Part shown: positions 8,874-18,035 of the stretch, one piece after another
Numbering within the stretch: the stretch's first letter is position 1
How the letters are laid out: the number at the start of each line of letters is the position of its first letter
Assembly (NCBI GenBank): GCA_964632505.1
Contig: CAZWCE010000003.1
Span: forward strand, 124,001 to 188,000
Reading direction: 5' to 3'
DNA from: CAZWCE01 sp964632505
GTDB taxonomy: Bacteria; Planctomycetota; Planctomycetia; Pirellulales; Thermoguttaceae
Length of the DNA stretch: 64,000 nt
Notes under the pieces: model-generated
The model's input: the letters and a program-made list of their open reading frames with translations, nothing else
Databases searched by the model: none
Told to the model about the DNA's origin: nothing
Position numbers and translations under genes: made by a program

Positions 8874-10154
8874 ATGGCCCAGGAATATTACAATCTCGAA
8901 AAAACCGCAGAGATTCTAGGCACCACTCCGGCAGAGGTCAACCGGATGCGCGAAAGCGGCTCGATTCGTGCGTTTCGTGATGGCTCGAACTGGAAATTCA
9001 AGCGCGACGATGTAGAAAACCTTCTGGCCGAGCGCATCAAAAACAAGGAACATAAGGCAGACTCCTCGGAAGAAGACGATCTGCTCGATCTCGGTTCCGA
9101 GGACAACGACGCCCCCACCATGCTCGCCGATTCCGCCTCGTTCGACTCCCTGATCGAGGAAGCCTCCGCGGAAATCGACTCCCCCAACGCCGGCGACAAG
9201 AAGAAAGAGGACGACGATCTTTCCCTCGACGACGACGATCTCTCGCTCGACGAGGACGACCTCCAACTTGCCGAGAACGACGATCCCAAAGAGGACAAAG
9301 AGGAAGTGGAAACGTTCGCACTGGAGGGAGAAGGAGAAAACGCCCCGAAGGAGGAAGACTCGAAGGAGAGCGGCAGCGACGTGAATCTCGGCGGTGACAG
9401 CAGCATTTCCCTGAACGAGGAAGGCAGCGGCGGCTCGGCGGTCGACCTGGCCGGCCCGCAGTCGGGGATGGATGACGACGACGTCGTTCTAGGCGGTAGC
9501 GGCAGCGATGTGAATCTCGGTGGCGACAGCGGCATCTCCCTGGTCGACAATGCCGCGGCCGACAGCGGATTCTCTCTGGCCGACGACGAAGAAAAACCCG
9601 GCTCCGACGCCGAACTCGAGCTCGATGAAGACGACGACATCCTTTCACTCGCCGACGATGTCGACACCGATACCGCCACCGTCTTGCAGGGCGACGACGA
9701 TTTCCAGTTGACCCCCGATCTGGACGATGTCGACGACGATTCCGAAAGCGCCTCCCAGGTCATCGCCATCGACAGCGATTCCGACTTTGACGACATGGAA
9801 ACCGACTTGGGAAGTGACGACATGTTCACCGAAGCTCCCGAGGAAGAAGCGCCGGCGGAGGAGGCCCCCCAAGAAGAAATGGCGGGTCTCGAATCGGCCC
9901 TTGACGAGGACGATCTCGCCGACGAAGGGATGGAGGCCGAACCGGCCGCCGCCCAGCCCCGAACCGCCTCCACCGGCGAACCGACCTACACCGGCATGTT
10001 CATCGGGTTGGGGCTCGTGCCCTGCATCATCCTGTTGGGCCTGGCCGGGATGCTCACCTACGACTTGATCCGCAACATGTGGAGCTGGAACCAGCCCTAC
10101 ACCCTCAACAGCACGATCATGGACATGCTTGGCGGATTACTCGGCATTCTGTAA
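8874..10154 (+). CDS. Membrane-tethered excisionase-type HTH protein with long acidic linker
   Basis: A 426-residue protein in three parts. Residues 1-55 (EYYNLEKTAEILGTTPAEVNRM, then GSIRAFRDGSNWKFKRDDVENLL) are a MerR/excisionase-like winged helix-turn-helix. Residues of about 60-365 are extremely rich in Asp, Glu and Ser. They contain a twice-repeated unit SGSDVNLGGDS(S/G)ISL, near residues 165-180 and again near 210-225. The C-terminus has a hydrophobic segment (about 380-400, GLGLVPCIILLGLAGMLTY) and a second apolar end. The protein therefore looks like a cytoplasmic DNA-binding head on a long flexible acidic tether fixed in the membrane. The ATG at 8874 with GAGGAA upstream is preferred over the GTG/ATG further left. 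The ligand or DNA target is unknown. Confidence 0.85.
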   Translation: MAQEYYNLEKTAEILGTTPAEVNRMRESGSIRAFRDGSNWKFKRDDVENLLAERIKNKEHKADSSEEDDLLDLGSEDNDAPTMLADSASFDSLIEEASAEIDSPNAGDKKKEDDDLSLDDDDLSLDEDDLQLAENDDPKEDKEEVETFALEGEGENAPKEEDSKESGSDVNLGGDSSISLNEEGSGGSAVDLAGPQSGMDDDDVVLGGSGSDVNLGGDSGISLVDNAAADSGFSLADDEEKPGSDAELELDEDDDILSLADDVDTDTATVLQGDDDFQLTPDLDDVDDDSESASQVIAIDSDSDFDDMETDLGSDDMFTEAPEEEAPAEEAPQEEMAGLESALDEDDLADEGMEAEPAAAQPRTASTGEPTYTGMFIGLGLVPCIILLGLAGMLTYDLIRNMWSWNQPYTLNSTIMDMLGGLLGIL

Positions 10155-10380
10155 TCGCGCAGAAACCCGTGAAAAAGGCCGCGCGACCCCTGTTTGCGAC
10201 AGGAACCGTCCAAGGAGCGACTCGGCATTCCCTTGCTTGAAGGAAACTTGTCCATTCCTCTTTTCCATCCGCTTTCCCTCAAGCGATCGCAAACTTCAAC
10301 GATCTTCCAACAGCCTTTCCTCGCTTTCCGATAAGATTGCCTCGGAAAACCGGGAGAGGCTGTTTTTCTTGGAATCGGCC

Positions 10381-10410
10381 TTGCGTGCGAGCCGTATTTT
10401 CGCCTATTCT
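10381..10410 (+). promoter_or_regulatory. Candidate promoter in the 328-bp gap before the OmpA-type gene
   Basis: TTGCGT (10381-10386), 18-base spacer, TATTCT (10405-10410). A start near 10417 would give a leader of about 66 bases. The rest of the 10155-10482 gap shows no gene or clear structure. Confidence 0.4.
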
Positions 10411-10482
10411 TCCCTCGTCGGAGCGTTTCCAGCGCTTCCCGATCGTTTTTCGCAACGCCGTCGGTGTCGAAAGGAGTCGAGC

Positions 10483-11397
10483 ATGACGGAACCGGCCGTT
10501 CCCGATTCACAAAAAGAAGAGGTCCGCCACCGACTTACTGCGCGGCACGGATCGCCTCACTTTTTCCACAGCTCAAATAAACCGTTTCGGTCCACGGGAA
10601 AATGTCGGTGGGCGGCGCTTTTGCTTCTATGGTCGATGGCATTCTCCGGTTGCATGATTCCTCGAGGGCAATACGAAACGCTCCGCAGCAAAAACCAAGC
10701 GATCACCGACAAATATGAAGCCCTGAAAACCTCTTACAAAATGCTCCAGGAACATTCCCGGAAGGTGGAGGACCGCCTCTGCGAGGCCGAAAGCGAACGC
10801 ACCCGACTGCAAAGCCGTGTCGGTTTCGACCGACAACAACTGGCCGACACCCGGGAAACGAACGAACTGCTTGAGGATCAACTCGGGCTCTTGGTCCGCG
10901 GCGATTCGAGCCAACTCGTCTCGCATCTCGCTTCTTCGAACCTGCCGCTGCGAGAAGCGGAATTGCAGGAAGACGGATCGGTCACGAAATTGGAGAACGA
11001 CATCCTTTTCCGTCCCGGCAGCGACCAGATGCGTCCCGAAGCCGAACCCATTCTTTCCCGGTTGGTCCGCAAGCTGAAGTCTCCTGAAGGACAAGACCTC
11101 CGCGTCCTCCTGGTCGGCCACACCGACGATCAGAAAATCGTCGCTCCCGATTCGAGGACGCGCTACGGAAACAACTTCCGCCTCAGTACGGCGCGTGCCA
11201 ATGTGGTGGGCGAATATCTTCGTCGGCTCGGTATCGGGGAGGACCGGATCGGACTCGCCGGATTCGGAGGCCATCAACCGATCGCGGCGAACACTACCGA
11301 ACACGAGCGCCGTCGCAATCGCCGCGTCGAGATTTTTCTCTGCCATCGCCGGGTACCGGTTCTGGGATGGACCGAAACGATTCCCCAGCTCTACTGA
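10483..11397 (+). CDS. OmpA-family peptidoglycan-binding protein, probable lipoprotein
   Basis: A 304-residue protein. After a polar stretch of about 40 residues comes a hydrophobic segment ending in AFSGC (C57), a plausible but imperfect lipobox; a signal sequence this far from the start is unusual. Residues of about 65-140 form a heptad-rich coiled coil (KNQAITDKYEALKTSYKML). The C-terminal domain is OmpA-like: ILFRPGSDQM, VGHTDD, LSTARANVV and NRRVEIFL are the conserved blocks that bind diaminopimelate in peptidoglycan. It probably links the envelope to the cell wall. The start has AAGGAG 6 bases upstream. Confidence 0.88.
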   Translation: MTEPAVPDSQKEEVRHRLTARHGSPHFFHSSNKPFRSTGKCRWAALLLLWSMAFSGCMIPRGQYETLRSKNQAITDKYEALKTSYKMLQEHSRKVEDRLCEAESERTRLQSRVGFDRQQLADTRETNELLEDQLGLLVRGDSSQLVSHLASSNLPLREAELQEDGSVTKLENDILFRPGSDQMRPEAEPILSRLVRKLKSPEGQDLRVLLVGHTDDQKIVAPDSRTRYGNNFRLSTARANVVGEYLRRLGIGEDRIGLAGFGGHQPIAANTTEHERRRNRRVEIFLCHRRVPVLGWTETIPQLY

Positions 11398-11444
11398 TCC
11401 GGCTCATTCGACACCGGCTTGGGTTCCCCGACGGCGTCTGCTCC

Positions 11445-11473
11445 TTGATTCCGGCCTGGCGATGCGCTAGAAT
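11445..11473 (+). promoter_or_regulatory. Candidate sigma-70-type promoter for the cytochrome c assembly gene
   Basis: TTGATT (11445-11450), 17-base spacer, TAGAAT (11468-11473). Transcription would start near 11480, about 215 bases before the assigned ATG of the ResB-CcsA gene. Confidence 0.5.
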
Positions 11474-11696
11474 ACCTAAACTGCGCTTTTCTACGTAGTA
11501 TGGTTGAGCGTCGACTCGATCGTGAATCGAAAACAAACCGTGGTACCCCGGTCCTCCGGACATCGATCCGGGAATCAAGGGACTGCTGCTTTCGCGACCT
11601 TGACGATGACAAGCAGGCCGATTTCTCCTCGTCTTCCCGCCGGTGCATCGGTCGTTCCATTTCCTTACTCCTTCCTTTTTTTCGAGCCAGCCAAGC

Positions 11697-14600
11697 ATGA
11701 CGCCCCATTCCGAGAAACCGAATTCCGGCCCTTCCGCCTCTTCCCCATCCCGAGCGCCCATGCCTGAAGCATCGAACGGCACCTCGGCCGAAACGACCGG
11801 CCGACCACCGAGGATACTCTCTCACCCGATTTTCCGGGCCGTGGGTTCCTTGGCATTCGCCGTTTTCCTGATGTGGCTCTTGGTGATCCTCCTCGCCTGG
11901 ACGACCTTCCTGGAAAACAACTTCGGCGCGACCGCCTCCCATTTCGGGGTGTACGGCACTTGGTGGTTTTATCTACTTCTGGCGATTTTCGGACTCAACC
12001 TGCTCGTCTCCATGTTGATACGCCTTCCGTGGCAGCGTCGGCACATTCCCTTGCTGGCGGCCCACCTGGGAATCCTGGTGCTGTTCGCCGGATGTTGGCT
12101 GACGGCGGAAAAAGGCATCGAAGCGGCGATCTCCATCTACGAAGGCAGCACCCAACAGATCGCGAATCGCAATGGTCGCGAGGAGATCCTCCTCGAAGTG
12201 TTCGATTTCGATCCACCGCAGGAAGACGAGTCGGCCGAAAAAAACGACACCGAAGAAGACGCCTTCGCTCCTTCGGAAACACACCGCCTCCACTTCGTCG
12301 GCGGTCCGTTCAATTGGCGCGTCTACAAGGACATGGCCTGGTTCCGCTTCCCGGGCTTGCGCGTACGCCAGCGGCTGTTCTGGTTTCCCTGGCTCCTGGC
12401 CCACCGCGATACCGGCACCGTTTATCACCAAAACGACGTCACCGTCGAAGTGCTCGACTATCTCTCCGATTCCACGACCGAAGCCGTGCCGCCGCTGGAG
12501 ATCCGCGTGCTGCCGCCACCGGGGCGACAAGATGGCGAAGAAATATCCGACTCTTCCGAAAGTCGGGAATGGAAAAACCTCGAGCTGGTGATCACACCTC
12601 CATCAAACCAACAAGGTGGCATGATGGGGAGATTCCGGCTCGATTTGGGAACAAGGCAGACCCTTCCTTCCGGAACCCGGGTCACGTTTCGCATCGCAAA
12701 AATCGGACCGGAAACTCCCGCCTTCCTGAAGAGCGCTCCCGAGGGAGAGATGGGGACCTGGGGCCAAGTCGTGCTGTTTTTCCAGGGGAAAAACTACCGT
12801 TTTTCCGCCGACGAAATGATCGAGCGGGAATCGAAACTCGGACCGAAGAGGGAGGAGCTCCAAGAGGAAATCAACCGCTTGAAGGCCCGTCGCGATCGGG
12901 AGATCGAAGAGACGCTCGCCTCGGCGAATCCCGTCGATCTGAATGAGAATCAGAAAGGAGATGCCGAGGTCTCGAATGAATCGAGTGAGGAAGACGATCT
13001 GGAAGCGCTTGAGAAAAAGATCGCCGAGAAAGAGGCCTCCCTGGAGGAACTCGAAAAACAACTCCGGTTCCCCCTAGGCGAAACCGGGTTCTCGATTGAG
13101 CCGACGCAGTTCATCCCACAGGTGCCGGCGATTCGCCTGACGGCGCACGCTCCCTCGGGAGACACCGACAAACTCGTGCTTTTCGCCGACGTGCCGGAAT
13201 CGAACTCTCAGTCCGATCGTTTCGGCATCGTGGGCAATTTCTGGTACGATCCGGAAATCGTCCGGGATCGACAGCCGCAATCGGTTCCGGATTCCCTCTT
13301 GGATCGGGCCGCGGCGCCCCGACTCGATTTGCTGCAAGGCACCGACCGCAAACTCTATTACCGCTATTGGTCCGCGGGGAAGGTCCACGAGACCGGCGAA
13401 ATGCCCGCGGAGGAGAAAACACTCTCTCTCGCCGCCTCGACCGACACCCCGTTGAAATGTACATTAGTACAATTCGTGCCGCACGATCTTCCCGGCGAAA
13501 AGATCGTCCCCATCCCCTTCGTGAAAGACCATGCCGAGAATTGTCCGGTCCATCGCGGTGGCCATCCGGTGAAAAGAATGAAGGTGCGCGCCCGCGTCGA
13601 CGGCAACGAGGAGATCTTCTGGATCCGCTTCCAGCCACCGACCACCGTGCCCAGCTCGCCCGAGGACGATCAAGAGCACACGATCGTCGGCGATCGACGA
13701 TCCATTCGGCTTCAGTGGAAAACGGAAACACTCGATCTGGGGTTCGGGCTTCGCTTGAACGATTTCCAGAGGAAATTCGATCCCGGCACCCGCACTCCAT
13801 CGCATTTTTCCAGCCGGGTCGACAAGGTCGCCGAGAAGGAAAGCGAGGACGAGTCGCCCGAGGTTCTGCAGCGGGATATCCTGATCCAGATGAACCAACC
13901 GGGCATGTTCACCGATCCGAATACCGGACGTTCCTACCGCATCTACCAGAGCTCCTACGACGGCCCCTATCACCCCGGCGATCCGCAATACGACTTCTTC
14001 CTCGGCGGAAAAACGATCCCCGGCGAACAGGCTCCCCGCGACAACCTCTATCTCTCGACGCTCTCGATCAACTACGACCCCGGCCGCGGGTTGAAATACT
14101 TCGGATGCCTTTTGATCCTCGTCGGTGTCGGGTTTCTCTTCTTCGGCAACAAATCCGAAAAATCCCGCAAAGCGGACGAGAAAAAGATCGATCCGGAAGA
14201 CTCCGCGAAGAAATCGAAGGTCTCCGGGAAAATGGGAATCCTACTCTTGGCGATCGCTTCGATGTTTTCCGTCACTTCTGCTGCTTCGGGAGAAGAGGAG
14301 ATCGACTGGTCCCAGTGGCGCCGCATGCCGGTCTTTTCCAACGGACGCATCATGCCGCTGGCGACCTTCGCCGAAGAAACGGTTGAATCGATCTGCGAGA
14401 CTCCCTCACCACGCATCGAGCTCGATCCCGCCCTCCTCGAGTCCTTGGAACCGACAGCGAGGGCACGCATCGAGTCGCTGATCCCCGACGGTTCGCGAAG
14501 CATGGCCGCCCACGAACTTCTGCTGGCCTGGCTCTCCGAACCGGAACTTTGGCAATACATTCCCATCTTACCGGCCGGGGATCCGGAAACCCGGCGGAAG

Positions 14601-17135
14601 ATCCTCGACTTGAACGATTCGGAGGCTTCGCCGACACTCGACCGCATCGCCCCGATCCAGTTGACGGAATCCGAGGCGTTCTTGCAGCGTCTTTCAGAAA
14701 TTCACCAGGCAAAGCAGAAGGCCGAAGGCCCCGAGGGCACGCTCTTTCGAATGAGCGAAACCGACAAACGCATCGAGAAGCTCGAATCCCAATACATGAT
14801 CTTTCGCAATCTCACGTTCAATCCGAACCGGGATCGTCCGGAGCGGGCACTGCGGCTGGCCGGGGCAGTGATGCCGCTGTTGCAGAAGTCCGCCAAGGCC
14901 TGGCAAGAGCTTCGAGGCCAGCAGTCGGCGATGCCCCTGGAACCGGAGGACCAACTCCCCGAGTCGCTCGATGACCAATTCCGCCGGCTCATGGAGCAAT
15001 TGGGCGCCTTCAACGAACTCTATTCCGCCCAGGACGCCGAAGGATACCATCAGCCGGTTTCGATTCGCGAGGCGGAGTCGATGCTGCTGGAGCTGATCGA
15101 TCAACTGGAACGGATGATCGAGGTGACCGGAAACCATGTGGACTTCGCCTTCCGACTCGAAGGCGGCGAAGAACTCCCCGACTGGCGAATGCGGTCCTAC
15201 CGCAACAACATCCACACGTTGCACTACAATCTTTCGGAGATGAAGAACTACCTTGAAGGAGGTGCGCTGGCTCTCTATTCGGAAAGCCCGGCGCTGTGCA
15301 TTTACCCGAGCCTCTACCCCGAAGCGATGCTGGCCGACCGCTCCGAGGCGATCGGCGCGAACCCCTGGCTCCCGCTGACGTTCTTTCTCTGGGCCTCCGA
15401 TGAGATGGTTCGCCGATTCGCCGATCCCGACCTCCCCGCGTTCGAAGGTCCCGACGTCGAGGTCCTCCACCGCTCATTGGTCCCCTATCTTGAGGAAGTC
15501 GGTCGGAAGGGCAATCCCCAGCGCAAAATCCGCGATGCCTTTGCCGAGGTCGCCGTCGCCTGGGCCGATCGCCGCAACGCGCAGCGTGCCCCCGAACTGG
15601 AGACGGCCCTCCGACGTTTCACGGAAGTGGTCCGCGAAAACGCGGAGAAAATCGAACCGGTCCGTCGCGCCCTCCTGCCGGAAGACAAGGCCGACCTACA
15701 GATCCTCAACCAGACCGATTACCCACCATCCGGCGCGACCGAGGCGGAAATCTTCTACCAGGAACTCGGCCCCTTCTTCTGGATGTGGGTGACCAGCCTC
15801 CTGGCCACCATCCTCCTCTCACTCTCGATGCTGTTTTCTTTGCTCGGCAGATTCTCCCGAAAGAAAAAAACAGACCGGCGTCCTCGTGCTGAAATCGTGC
15901 TCTTTTGGGCAGGCGTCGCGACGCTCCTGCTCTCGGAGATCGTCACCTTCCTCGGCGGAGCGGTCCGGGCGTACATCACCGGCTGGGCTCCCGTGACGAA
16001 CATGTTCGAGACGATCGTCTTGATGGTCTTTTCCGCGGCCCTCTTCGGGCTTTGGTTCACCTTCCAGCCTCTTTTAGGGCCGATGACGAAATTCGCCTGG
16101 CGGGCCACCGCGATTCCTGGAAGAACACGAGATCATACGTCGTCAAACTCAACCATCCGTACTTGGCAGAAATGGCTCGTGATTCCCCGAGGCATCTTGA
16201 CCGCCGTGGTCTTTTGGATCGTCCTGTGGATCTCCTACGGAGAGTACGCCGACGGAGTGACGCTGGAGACGATCCTCCGGTCCTTCGCCATGAACGACCC
16301 GATCGACTGGATCGTCGTCGTGGTACTGCTCGCCGCGATGGTCTGGTGGATTCCTCGACTGCTTCTCACCGGCATGGTGACTCCCTTCTGCCGCCGCCCA
16401 GCCTTTGGAGAAAGCAAACCGACCGAGCAAATCGAGCAGATCTACCAACGGAAACTCTTCCTTTTGGCCGGTGCCGTCGTGGCGCTGTTGGGCGGATTGG
16501 CCGCGTACTACAATCCGCAGTTCAATCCGAACATCCGGCCGTTGATGGCCGTGTTACGCTCGAATTTCTGGCTGGCCGTGCATGTGACCGCCATCATCGT
16601 CAGTTACGCCGCCGGGGCCGTTTGCTGGGTCCTGGGGCTTATCGCCCTGTTCGCCTACGCTTTCGGCAAGTATCGGAAATCGGAGACCGACGAAAAAGCG
16701 TCTCTCCATACCCCGGACCTGGCCGAGTCGCTGGCACCCTATCTTTTGAAAACGATGCAGGCCGCCACCCTGCTGTTGGCGATCGGGACCGTCCTCGGCG
16801 CCCGTTGGGCCGATCACTCCTGGGGACGCTTCTGGAGTTGGGATCCCAAAGAGGTCTGGGCGCTGGTGACCCTCCTGATCTACCTCGCCATCCTCCATGG
16901 CCGCACCGCCAAATTCTACGGGAACATCGGTTTGGCCGTCGGGGCGGTCATCGGATCGATCGCCATCATCATCACCTGGTACGGCATTAATTATGTGTTC
17001 GTCTCCGGCCGACATACCTACGCCTCCGGCGACACGACCAACGCCTGGTTCGCGCTGGTCACGTTCATTTTCCTGAACCTCGCCATCGCCCTGATGGGAT
17101 TATTTCGCTATCTCATGGAGAAGTCGTCCCGGTGA
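11697..17135 (+). CDS. ccsBA: Giant ResB-CcsA fusion, cytochrome c biogenesis system II
   Basis: A 1812-residue membrane protein. The N-terminal third is ResB-like: three early helices (SLAFAVFLMWLLVILLAW; YLLLAIFGLNLLVSML; HIPLLAAHLGILVLFAGCWL with a candidate transmembrane His), a large extracytoplasmic domain with a coiled coil, then a helix near residues 800-820. A second export-like hydrophobic stretch (GILLLAIASMFSVTSAASG, about 848-866) opens a helical extracytoplasmic region. The C-terminus is CcsA with about eight helices, the heme-handling WWD motif (WGRFWSWDPKEVWAL, near 1708) and flanking histidines in LAVHV and GRHTYA. It would carry heme out of the cell and attach it to apocytochromes, including the octaheme protein of this window. 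Typical CcsBA fusions are about half this size. The start is uncertain; an in-frame ATG at 11760 is possible. Confidence 0.9.
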   Translation: MTPHSEKPNSGPSASSPSRAPMPEASNGTSAETTGRPPRILSHPIFRAVGSLAFAVFLMWLLVILLAWTTFLENNFGATASHFGVYGTWWFYLLLAIFGLNLLVSMLIRLPWQRRHIPLLAAHLGILVLFAGCWLTAEKGIEAAISIYEGSTQQIANRNGREEILLEVFDFDPPQEDESAEKNDTEEDAFAPSETHRLHFVGGPFNWRVYKDMAWFRFPGLRVRQRLFWFPWLLAHRDTGTVYHQNDVTVEVLDYLSDSTTEAVPPLEIRVLPPPGRQDGEEISDSSESREWKNLELVITPPSNQQGGMMGRFRLDLGTRQTLPSGTRVTFRIAKIGPETPAFLKSAPEGEMGTWGQVVLFFQGKNYRFSADEMIERESKLGPKREELQEEINRLKARRDREIEETLASANPVDLNENQKGDAEVSNESSEEDDLEALEKKIAEKEASLEELEKQLRFPLGETGFSIEPTQFIPQVPAIRLTAHAPSGDTDKLVLFADVPESNSQSDRFGIVGNFWYDPEIVRDRQPQSVPDSLLDRAAAPRLDLLQGTDRKLYYRYWSAGKVHETGEMPAEEKTLSLAASTDTPLKCTLVQFVPHDLPGEKIVPIPFVKDHAENCPVHRGGHPVKRMKVRARVDGNEEIFWIRFQPPTTVPSSPEDDQEHTIVGDRRSIRLQWKTETLDLGFGLRLNDFQRKFDPGTRTPSHFSSRVDKVAEKESEDESPEVLQRDILIQMNQPGMFTDPNTGRSYRIYQSSYDGPYHPGDPQYDFFLGGKTIPGEQAPRDNLYLSTLSINYDPGRGLKYFGCLLILVGVGFLFFGNKSEKSRKADEKKIDPEDSAKKSKVSGKMGILLLAIASMFSVTSAASGEEEIDWSQWRRMPVFSNGRIMPLATFAEETVESICETPSPRIELDPALLESLEPTARARIESLIPDGSRSMAAHELLLAWLSEPELWQYIPILPAGDPETRRKILDLNDSEASPTLDRIAPIQLTESEAFLQRLSEIHQAKQKAEGPEGTLFRMSETDKRIEKLESQYMIFRNLTFNPNRDRPERALRLAGAVMPLLQKSAKAWQELRGQQSAMPLEPEDQLPESLDDQFRRLMEQLGAFNELYSAQDAEGYHQPVSIREAESMLLELIDQLERMIEVTGNHVDFAFRLEGGEELPDWRMRSYRNNIHTLHYNLSEMKNYLEGGALALYSESPALCIYPSLYPEAMLADRSEAIGANPWLPLTFFLWASDEMVRRFADPDLPAFEGPDVEVLHRSLVPYLEEVGRKGNPQRKIRDAFAEVAVAWADRRNAQRAPELETALRRFTEVVRENAEKIEPVRRALLPEDKADLQILNQTDYPPSGATEAEIFYQELGPFFWMWVTSLLATILLSLSMLFSLLGRFSRKKKTDRRPRAEIVLFWAGVATLLLSEIVTFLGGAVRAYITGWAPVTNMFETIVLMVFSAALFGLWFTFQPLLGPMTKFAWRATAIPGRTRDHTSSNSTIRTWQKWLVIPRGILTAVVFWIVLWISYGEYADGVTLETILRSFAMNDPIDWIVVVVLLAAMVWWIPRLLLTGMVTPFCRRPAFGESKPTEQIEQIYQRKLFLLAGAVVALLGGLAAYYNPQFNPNIRPLMAVLRSNFWLAVHVTAIIVSYAAGAVCWVLGLIALFAYAFGKYRKSETDEKASLHTPDLAESLAPYLLKTMQAATLLLAIGTVLGARWADHSWGRFWSWDPKEVWALVTLLIYLAILHGRTAKFYGNIGLAVGAVIGSIAIIITWYGINYVFVSGRHTYASGDTTNAWFALVTFIFLNLAIALMGLFRYLMEKSSR

Positions 17136-17185
17136 CCGGCCGGGGGACGATCCGGCGTGTTCCGATCCAAGAAGGAGAAGCCACG

Positions 17186-17710
17186 ATGTCGGACAATCGG
17201 TACACGCTTTTCAAAACCGAATGGGGTTGGGCCGCCGCGCTGCATCGCGGCGATGTTCTTCGGCAACTGGTGTTCGGGCATCCGAACTCCGCGAGGGCCC
17301 GAGAAGCCCTGCCGGCAGGCAAACGGGGGCCCGTGGTCGCGACCGCTTCCACTCGCCCGCCCGACTGGGTGAACTCCATCCGGGAATACTTCGAAGGCAA
17401 AGGCTCCGATTTTTCCTCGATTTCCCTGGACCTCGCCGATTGTTCTTCTTTCCGAAGGGAAGTCTATCGCGTTTGCCGCCGTATCCTCCCGGGTCAGGTG
17501 AAAACTTACGGAGAGGTGGCCTCCGAAACTGGGAACACCGGCGCATCCCGAGCCGTCGGTTCCGCCATGGCCGCCAACCCCTTTCCGATCGTGGTCCCTT
17601 GCCACCGCGTCGTACGGAGCGACGGATCGCCGGGAAACTATTCCGGCCCCGGCGGAATGGACACAAAAATACGTCTTCTGGATCACGAAAAACGGTATTT
17701 CGCCTCGTGA
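17186..17710 (+). CDS. ogt: Methylated-DNA--protein-cysteine S-methyltransferase
   Basis: A 174-residue suicide repair protein that moves methyl groups from O6-alkylguanine to its own cysteine. The acceptor motif is PCHRVV with C139; the DNA-binding helix reads ASRAVGSAMAANP and the Tyr of the base-flipping step is in VKTYGEVA. The length is normal for Ogt. The ATG at 17186 has AAGGAG 8 bases upstream. A GTG at 17132 overlaps the stop of the ResB-CcsA gene in frame but lacks such a site. It is probably co-transcribed with that gene. Confidence 0.94.
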   Translation: MSDNRYTLFKTEWGWAAALHRGDVLRQLVFGHPNSARAREALPAGKRGPVVATASTRPPDWVNSIREYFEGKGSDFSSISLDLADCSSFRREVYRVCRRILPGQVKTYGEVASETGNTGASRAVGSAMAANPFPIVVPCHRVVRSDGSPGNYSGPGGMDTKIRLLDHEKRYFAS

Positions 17711-17789
17711 AGACGATGGCAGCCCTTCTTTTTTGCAAAGACACGCGACCTCCCCATTCCCCCCAACCTTCCTCTCGAGAGCGAATTGG

Positions 17790-17819
17790 TTGCCGCCGAG
17801 ACGTCACTTCTGGTAAAAT
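17790..17819 (+). promoter_or_regulatory. Candidate promoter in the 325-bp gap before the Cys-rich protein gene
   Basis: TTGCCG (17790-17795), 18-base spacer, TAAAAT (17814-17819). This would give a leader of about 210 bases for the gene at 18036. Nothing else in 17711-18035 looks like a gene or terminator. Confidence 0.35.
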
Positions 17820-18035
17820 TTGCCAGTTGTAATGCTTTTAATGAATTTCCGGATTCTTCCGGTCGATAGGATCTCTAACGGTATTATTGGTCGCGAAATG
17901 CGCGGAGCGATTCCTTTCTCCCACGAAGGGGCTCAAAGATTCCTCGATCTTCGAGCCTCCATGCCTTCGAAAGCCCTCAGAGAGAGCGAATTCCCGAAGA
18001 GATCCCCCCAATCTATTCTTAGTGGAGATGATCCA

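Noticed and set aside
8888..9973. 361-codon Ser-rich open frame on the minus strand
   Set aside because: It is the mirror of the Asp/Glu-rich linker gene on the plus strand; acidic codons read backwards give Ser/Arg. No ribosome-binding site.
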